DNA of 8,792 nucleotides from Candidatus Methanogasteraceae archaeon UBA261 (GTDB lineage Archaea; Halobacteriota; Methanosarcinia; Methanosarcinales; Methanogasteraceae), in contig DAWR01000023.1 of NCBI GenBank assembly GCA_002506015.1, positions 1,654 through 10,445 of the forward strand, written 5' to 3'. This document shows, one piece after another, positions 5,726 to 8,792 of this stretch (positions within the stretch are counted from its first letter, which is position 1; each line of letters begins with the position of its first letter). The position numbers were made by a program, and so were the translations under genes. The notes beneath the pieces were generated by a model. The model saw only the letters and a program-made list of their open reading frames with translations, ran no database searches and was not told where the DNA came from.

Positions 5726-6037
5726 TCACATCCGTACCGCCTGATCCGCATCCATCACCATCTGGGCATGTGGCACACCATCAATTATAATAATGTTATC
5801 TTCAGTTATAAAACCACCCTCAAGTGCACACCCAATCGCCCGCTCGCCAGCGAGATTGGCAGCCACTGCCGTACCAAGCGCAGCCGTGATCTCATGAGCG
5901 CTCGATAGCGCACCTTTGTAGAAGAATTCGGAGACTTCCAGGGTCAGTTCCCCCTCGCTGAATGTCTGCCCGATCAACTCACGATCACATATCGCAACTA
6001 GTAAAGTCCCATCATATATGTGATTCTTGAGGTACAT
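5726..6037 (-). CDS. DUF424 family protein
   Basis: This 103-residue protein matches the archaeal DUF424 family in length and pattern: an N-terminal beta-rich start (MYLKNHIYDGTLLVAICD), GQTFSEGELTLEVSEFFY at 23-40, NLAGERAIGCAL at 61-72 and the family hallmark GVPHAQ at 87-92 near the C-terminus. DUF424 proteins occur almost throughout Euryarchaeota and have no experimentally defined role that I know of; they are often near translation or RNA genes. It is the first gene of the six-gene run, with its own TATA box about 75 nt upstream and tRNA-Pro just beyond. No clear ribosome binding site precedes the ATG (the upstream bases are ACGGTATA). Confidence 0.9.
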   Translation of the reverse strand: MYLKNHIYDGTLLVAICDRELIGQTFSEGELTLEVSEFFYKGALSSAHEITAALGTAVAANLAGERAIGCALEGGFITEDNIIIIDGVPHAQMVMDADQAVRM

Positions 6038-6106
6038 TATACCGTTCCATGCAATGTGAAATTGAGATGTAGATGCCGATTATTCAGTGCTATGTTTATG
6101 TTATGC

Positions 6107-6114
6107 TATAAATA
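6107..6114 (-). promoter_or_regulatory. TATA box of the six-gene operon, also readable on the plus strand
   Basis: TATTTATA on the minus strand (6114-6107) predicts a transcript start near 6085 and a leader of about 48 nt before DUF424. The same bases read TATAAATA on the plus strand, an equally good TATA box that would start a transcript near 6135, toward and antisense to tRNA-Pro. Direction cannot be settled from sequence; the minus direction is required by the operon. Confidence 0.5.
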
Positions 6115-6136
6115 TCTATGTCCGGAGGTGTGACCT

Positions 6137-6153
6137 GTGGTGTGGCTCACCAC
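6137..6153. repeat. perfect short inverted repeat between tRNA-Pro and the DUF424 operon
   Basis: GTGGTG (6137-6142) and CACCAC (6148-6153) pair perfectly around a TGGCT loop, giving a stable 6-bp hairpin. A smaller AGGT-GTG-ACCT dyad (6126-6136) adjoins it. The hairpin is 23 nt beyond the 3' end of tRNA-Pro and 23 nt upstream of the operon TATA box. It may help end the tRNA transcript or bind a regulator. The repeat is visible; the role is a guess. Confidence 0.4.
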
Positions 6154-6176
6154 GCAAGGCTATGTGCTTTGATGGA

Positions 6177-6251
6177 TGGGACAGCGCGGATTTGAACCGC
6201 GGTCCAAGCGTCCCAAACGCTCGAGGATCGACCAAGCTACCCTACTGTCCC
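6177..6251 (-). tRNA. tRNA-Pro (anticodon TGG)
   Basis: The 75-nt minus-strand sequence folds as a cloverleaf. The acceptor stem pairs GGGACAG with CTGTCCC and is followed by discriminator A. The anticodon stem pairs GAGCG with CGCTT around the loop TTTGGGA, giving anticodon TGG, which reads CCA and probably other proline codons. The T stem pairs CGCGG with CCGCG around TTCAAAT. The D arm has GGGT and ATCC with the invariant GG in the loop. CCA is not encoded (TCC follows the discriminator), and no intron is present. It stands alone between the radical SAM gene and the DUF424 operon, on the same strand as both. Confidence 0.95.
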
Positions 6252-6287
6252 GCAATAGTAGCTACTCGTTACTTGATTGAGCATCGG

Positions 6288-6294
6288 TTAAAAA
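6288..6294 (-). promoter_or_regulatory. candidate TATA box for tRNA-Pro (or T-run ending the radical SAM transcript)
   Basis: TTTTTAA on the minus strand is centred about 40 nt before the mature tRNA 5' end, which fits a tRNA precursor with a leader of about 15 nt. The same five T's are 15 nt after the stop of the radical SAM gene and could instead, or also, end its transcript. A perfect 10-bp palindrome AGTAGCTACT (6257-6266) lies between this element and the tRNA. Confidence 0.35.
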
Positions 6295-6308
6295 TGTTGT
6301 GCAATACT

Positions 6309-7778
6309 TCAGACCCCGCCCTTGCAGAGTGTCCCCGTCTTCATATCTTCCTCGTAGAAATCCCTCTCCGTCTTCAGCCCGAGCAGGATCTGTAGTCGTC
6401 TCTTTGTGTACTTCGGGATCAGTTCGAGCGTGCGCTTCAGATACCAGCTTGGATACCTCCTTATGATGTTGTTTGAACGATACCAGCCCAGATCATAATA
6501 ATCGATGTTCATCTTCCAGATCAGATGCTGGAGCTCATCCGTACTCATGTAGTTTGTCTTCACATTCGCGTAGATGCCGTCGTACTTTGTAACATCATCG
6601 AGATTCGTAACGAGCCCCATCTCGATTAACTCGTCGCGAAGTACTGTCTTTGGATATGGGGTCATGATGTAGAAGATCGGAACGTCGAGTTTCAATTTCT
6701 TTGCGAGTTCGTAGTTCCTCAGGATATCTTCCTCGGTGTCGTCCGGGTTTCCGCTGATGATTCCACCAGATACGATGATCTTGTGTTCGTGCAGGTACCT
6801 GACCGCCTTCTCCGAGTCCGATGCCATCCCGGTCTTACCAAAGAGTTCGATATTGCGCGGGAGCGCGTTCTCTATTCCAAGAAATACCCCGTCAAATCCG
6901 GCTTTTGCCATCAGGTCCACGACCTCCTTACTCTTTGCAATCCCGCTCGTGCTCGCCTGTGTCTGGTAGTATATGCCATCGAGCCCGGCGTCGATGATCG
7001 CCTCGCAGAGACGCTTCATTCTCTTCGTGTTCAGCGTGATGTTGTCGTCCACGAAGAATATGTTCTGCGCGCCATGTCTCTTCGCGTCCGCTATGTCGGC
7101 AATCACCCGGTCGATTTCGTACGTTCTGAAACTGCGCCCGTACATGCGGTCGATGCTGCAGAACTTGCAGCCCTGCGTGCACCCTCTACTCGTCTCAACC
7201 ACATCAACGGTATGGCAGAATCCATAGAATCCTTTCTTGAGCAGCCTCGCGTCGCGGTCCGGAAGGTGAATGTCTTTTAGGTCAAGAAGCGGACGTTCTG
7301 GGTTGTGCACCATTTCCCCGTTCTCCTTATACGAGAGACCGAGCACGCAATCGTACTTCTGTTCGGGTATTGCCTCCACGAGCTCCCGAAACGTTGCCTC
7401 ACCCTCGCCCCGCGTGATAAAGTCAATGTAGGCAATATCCGGGCTCTCAGCAATCTCCTTGTACTCAAGTGTCGGGTGGTAGCCGCCAAAGACAACCATT
7501 ATCTCGCTATCATATTCCTTGACGGTCTTTGCAACTTCGAGCATGCCCCGATACTGAAAACTCATGCAACTGAGACCCACGAGATCGATGTGATATTTCC
7601 GTATGGTTCTCTGCACGAACTCGTGCGGGTCATCTGTTACGTTCAGGTCGGCTATCTTCACATCACAGACGTCGTTTATGTTTCCGGCGATCGATGTGAT
7701 TCCGAGATTCGGGATTCTTGCGACGAAATCAAAGTCGTGCTGGACATCCGGGGAGGCGAGCAGGAGTACGTTGATCAT
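6309..7778 (-). CDS. B12-binding-domain radical SAM protein (COG1032 type), substrate unknown
   Basis: This 489-residue protein has an N-terminal cobalamin-binding-like Rossmann domain (about 1-140; NVLLLASP at 3-10, LVGLSCMSF at 66-74, FGGYHP at 97-102) and a radical SAM barrel (about 190-410) with the 4Fe-4S motif CTQGCKFC (Cys200, Cys204, Cys207). VDDN (243-246) and GIE (301-303) match expected SAM-site strands. A basic C-terminal extension (430-489) has a RRYPSWYLKRTLELIPKY pattern. The first domain lacks the DxHxxG cobalamin ligand, as usual in this class, so base-off/His-off B12 is likely. Relatives methylate or ring-close unactivated carbons, for example in hopanoid, bacteriochlorophyll and archaeal lipid pathways; a GDGT lipid-modifying role is one possibility, not shown by the sequence. 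GAAGGTG upstream of the ATG supports the start. It is monocistronic and divergent from ADTH synthase. Confidence 0.9.
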   Translation of the reverse strand: MINVLLLASPDVQHDFDFVARIPNLGITSIAGNINDVCDVKIADLNVTDDPHEFVQRTIRKYHIDLVGLSCMSFQYRGMLEVAKTVKEYDSEIMVVFGGYHPTLEYKEIAESPDIAYIDFITRGEGEATFRELVEAIPEQKYDCVLGLSYKENGEMVHNPERPLLDLKDIHLPDRDARLLKKGFYGFCHTVDVVETSRGCTQGCKFCSIDRMYGRSFRTYEIDRVIADIADAKRHGAQNIFFVDDNITLNTKRMKRLCEAIIDAGLDGIYYQTQASTSGIAKSKEVVDLMAKAGFDGVFLGIENALPRNIELFGKTGMASDSEKAVRYLHEHKIIVSGGIISGNPDDTEEDILRNYELAKKLKLDVPIFYIMTPYPKTVLRDELIEMGLVTNLDDVTKYDGIYANVKTNYMSTDELQHLIWKMNIDYYDLGWYRSNNIIRRYPSWYLKRTLELIPKYTKRRLQILLGLKTERDFYEEDMKTGTLCKGGV

Positions 7779-7813
7779 AACACCTTCTTCTGTAGCATCA
7801 AGAAGTCTTGTAG

Positions 7814-7821
7814 ATTTAAAA
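7814..7821 (-). promoter_or_regulatory. TATA box of the radical SAM gene
   Basis: TTTTAAAT on the minus strand (7821-7814) is centred about 40 nt before the ATG at 7778. It predicts a transcript start near 7792 and a leader of about 14 nt that just holds the GAAGGTG ribosome binding site (7787-7781). The element lies in an 82-nt AT-rich spacer (7779-7860) between divergent transcripts. Confidence 0.5.
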
Positions 7822-7844
7822 TCTTACCGCTCAATCAGGCAATA

Positions 7845-7853
7845 CTTATAATG
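7845..7853 (+). promoter_or_regulatory. TATA box of the ADTH synthase gene
   Basis: CTTATAATG at 7845-7853 predicts a transcript start near 7875 and a leader of about 30 nt that contains the GGTGA ribosome binding site (7897-7901). The in-frame GTG at 7861 would lie before this transcript start, which supports the later ATG. It is about 25 nt from the divergent radical SAM TATA box, so the two promoters share one control region. Confidence 0.5.
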
Positions 7854-7905
7854 CCAGGATGTGGTAATATCACACATTGCATACACGATTCAGAATGGTG
7901 AAATC

Positions 7906-8703
7906 ATGCCAGAAATAGGAAAGAAGATACGGCTTGAACGTATCATCGATAGAAAGAGTGGAAACATTTTGATCATTCCGATGGATCATGGAATATCAGA
8001 GGGTCCGATGAATGGGCTTGTGGACATCGGGGAAACCATAAACAAGGTCGCAGAGGGCGGTGCGGATGCAGTCCTGATGCAGAAAGGGATGATTAAGCAT
8101 GGGCACCGGGGATATGGCCACGACATCGGGCTGATCGTCCACATGAGCGCGTCCACGTCGCTTGGACCGGATCCGAACAACAAGGTTCCCGTATGTACTG
8201 TAGAGGAAGCAATCAAGCTCGGCACAGATGCCGTGAGCGTGCACATCAACGTCGGTTCCGACACCGAATCGGATCAGCTCGAATATCTCGGTGTTGTTTC
8301 GGACGACTGCGACTACTGGGGCGTGCCGCTCGTTGCGATGATGTACCCGAGAGGTCCTGCCATATCCAATCAGCACGATCCGGCAGCAGTAGCACTTGCG
8401 GCTCGCGTCGGTGCCGAACTCGGCGCAGACATCATCAAGACCAATTACACGGGAGACCCGGATACCTTCAAGGACGTGATTCAGGGATGCCCTGTGCCTG
8501 TGGTGATCGCAGGCGGACCCAAGACGAATACGGATAGGGAGTTTCTGCAGATGATCCATGGCGCGATAAAGGCTGGCGCACGCGGAGCAGCCGCTGGAAG
8601 AAATGTCTTTCAGGCGGAGGATCCGACACGGATGACGCGGGCGATCGCAGCAATCGTGCACGACGGCGTTGACGTTGATAAAGCACTGGAGTTCCTTGCG
8701 TAA
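7906..8703 (+). CDS. aroA': 2-amino-3,7-dideoxy-D-threo-hept-6-ulosonate (ADTH) synthase
   Basis: This 265-residue, class I aldolase-type enzyme catalyses the first step of the archaeal route to 3-dehydroquinate, using L-aspartate semialdehyde and 6-deoxy-5-ketofructose 1-phosphate. It closely resembles the Methanocaldococcus enzyme MJ0400 throughout. The N-terminus GKKIRLERI, PMDHG (25-29), HGHRGYG (65-71), MMYPRG (145-150), DIIKTNYTGD (175-184), AGGPKTNTD (202-210) and GRNVFQ (231-236) are all visible. The Schiff-base Lys is Lys178, with Tyr147 and Asp27 at the positions expected for proton transfer. A fructose-bisphosphate aldolase role, the common automatic name, is less likely given the MJ0400-like sequence. 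The ATG at 7906 is preferred to the GTG at 7861 because GGTGA lies at 7897-7901 and the length then matches the family. The usual partner aroB' would be expected next but is not within the window. Confidence 0.92.
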   Translation: MPEIGKKIRLERIIDRKSGNILIIPMDHGISEGPMNGLVDIGETINKVAEGGADAVLMQKGMIKHGHRGYGHDIGLIVHMSASTSLGPDPNNKVPVCTVEEAIKLGTDAVSVHINVGSDTESDQLEYLGVVSDDCDYWGVPLVAMMYPRGPAISNQHDPAAVALAARVGAELGADIIKTNYTGDPDTFKDVIQGCPVPVVIAGGPKTNTDREFLQMIHGAIKAGARGAAAGRNVFQAEDPTRMTRAIAAIVHDGVDVDKALEFLA

Positions 8704-8746
8704 CCAAGCAGACGTAACTACGGTCTCAGCAATTTGTTTATCAGGC

Positions 8747-8753
8747 AATTTTT
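8747..8753 (+). terminator. T-run downstream of ADTH synthase
   Basis: AATTTTT, with five T's at 8749-8753, lies about 45 nt after the stop of aroA' and could end its transcript in the archaeal manner. No strong hairpin precedes it. The rest of 8704-8792 holds no complete gene; a short ATG frame at 8762-8785 closes after seven codons. The purine-rich GAGGCGAAA at the window edge could precede a gene starting just outside. Confidence 0.3.
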
Positions 8754-8792
8754 CCAAACTGATGAAGCCGTATCTGTTTAGCTGAGGCGAAA

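Noticed and set aside
6123..6129. CGGAGGTG-type ribosome binding site on the plus strand near 6123-6130
   Set aside because: No suitable start codon and sustained reading frame follow; it lies in the spacer before tRNA-Pro and is part of a small dyad.
6087..6395. Plus-strand frame of 102 codons across the tRNA
   Set aside because: It runs antisense through tRNA-Pro and the end of the radical SAM gene, with no recognisable domain.
7861..7905. GTG start of ADTH synthase at 7861
   Set aside because: It would precede the predicted transcript start, has no ribosome binding site, and adds 15 residues that do not belong to the family.
7996..8757. Long minus-strand frame of 253 codons opposite ADTH synthase
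   Set aside because: It is the complement of a strongly conserved enzyme gene; the translation is rich in Arg, His and Cys with no domain, which is typical of a shadow frame.
1..8792. CRISPR arrays, insertion sequences, integrases, attachment sites
   Set aside because: No evenly spaced repeats, transposase motifs or flanking duplications were seen. tRNA-Pro is intact, and I found no partial copy of its 3' end elsewhere by eye.

Overview
The window is archaeal and most likely from a euryarchaeote in or near the methanogen/Methanosarcinales-type lineages. The evidence is a CTP-type riboflavin kinase fused to a winged-helix domain, a DUF424 protein, a DUF1786 protein, COG1340-type coiled-coil proteins, an ADTH synthase for the archaeal aromatic amino acid route, TATA-box promoters about 25 nt before inferred transcript starts, and a tRNA without encoded CCA. 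Base composition is moderate and coding density is very high. No mobile element, CRISPR array or sign of recent transfer was seen.

Layout. (1) Positions 1-1484, plus strand: a possible gene tail, then a two-gene riboflavin operon, ribK/rbkR (172-825) and ribB (813-1484). (2) Positions 1490-1864, minus strand: a small winged-helix regulator convergent with ribB; the two stop codons share a perfect 19-bp palindrome. (3) Positions 1937-6037, minus strand: a tight six-gene run, transcribed right to left: DUF424, coiled-coil protein A, coiled-coil protein B, a DUF1786 ASKHA-like protein, a 50-residue zinc ribbon, and a MoxR-type AAA+ ATPase. Junctions are 6 nt gap, 8 nt overlap, 11 nt gap, 8 nt overlap and 17 nt gap. 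(4) Positions 6177-6251, minus: tRNA-Pro(TGG). (5) Positions 6309-7778, minus: a B12-binding-domain radical SAM protein. (6) Divergent from it, 7906-8703, plus: ADTH synthase (aroA'). The last 89 nt carry a T-run and no complete gene.

How the genes work together. The first block makes FMN precursors and FMN, and probably regulates itself, because the kinase carries a DNA-binding domain and a perfect palindrome lies just upstream. The six-gene run is the best candidate for an undescribed system: two paralogous long coiled-coil proteins, two predicted nucleotide-binding proteins (AAA+ and ASKHA-like), a zinc ribbon and DUF424, with no gene of known pathway among them. The zinc ribbon gene lies inside the false N-terminal extension of the AAA+ reading frame, so automatic gene callers can miss it. 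The substrate of the radical SAM protein is unknown. The aldolase-like ADTH synthase has its catalytic residues intact.
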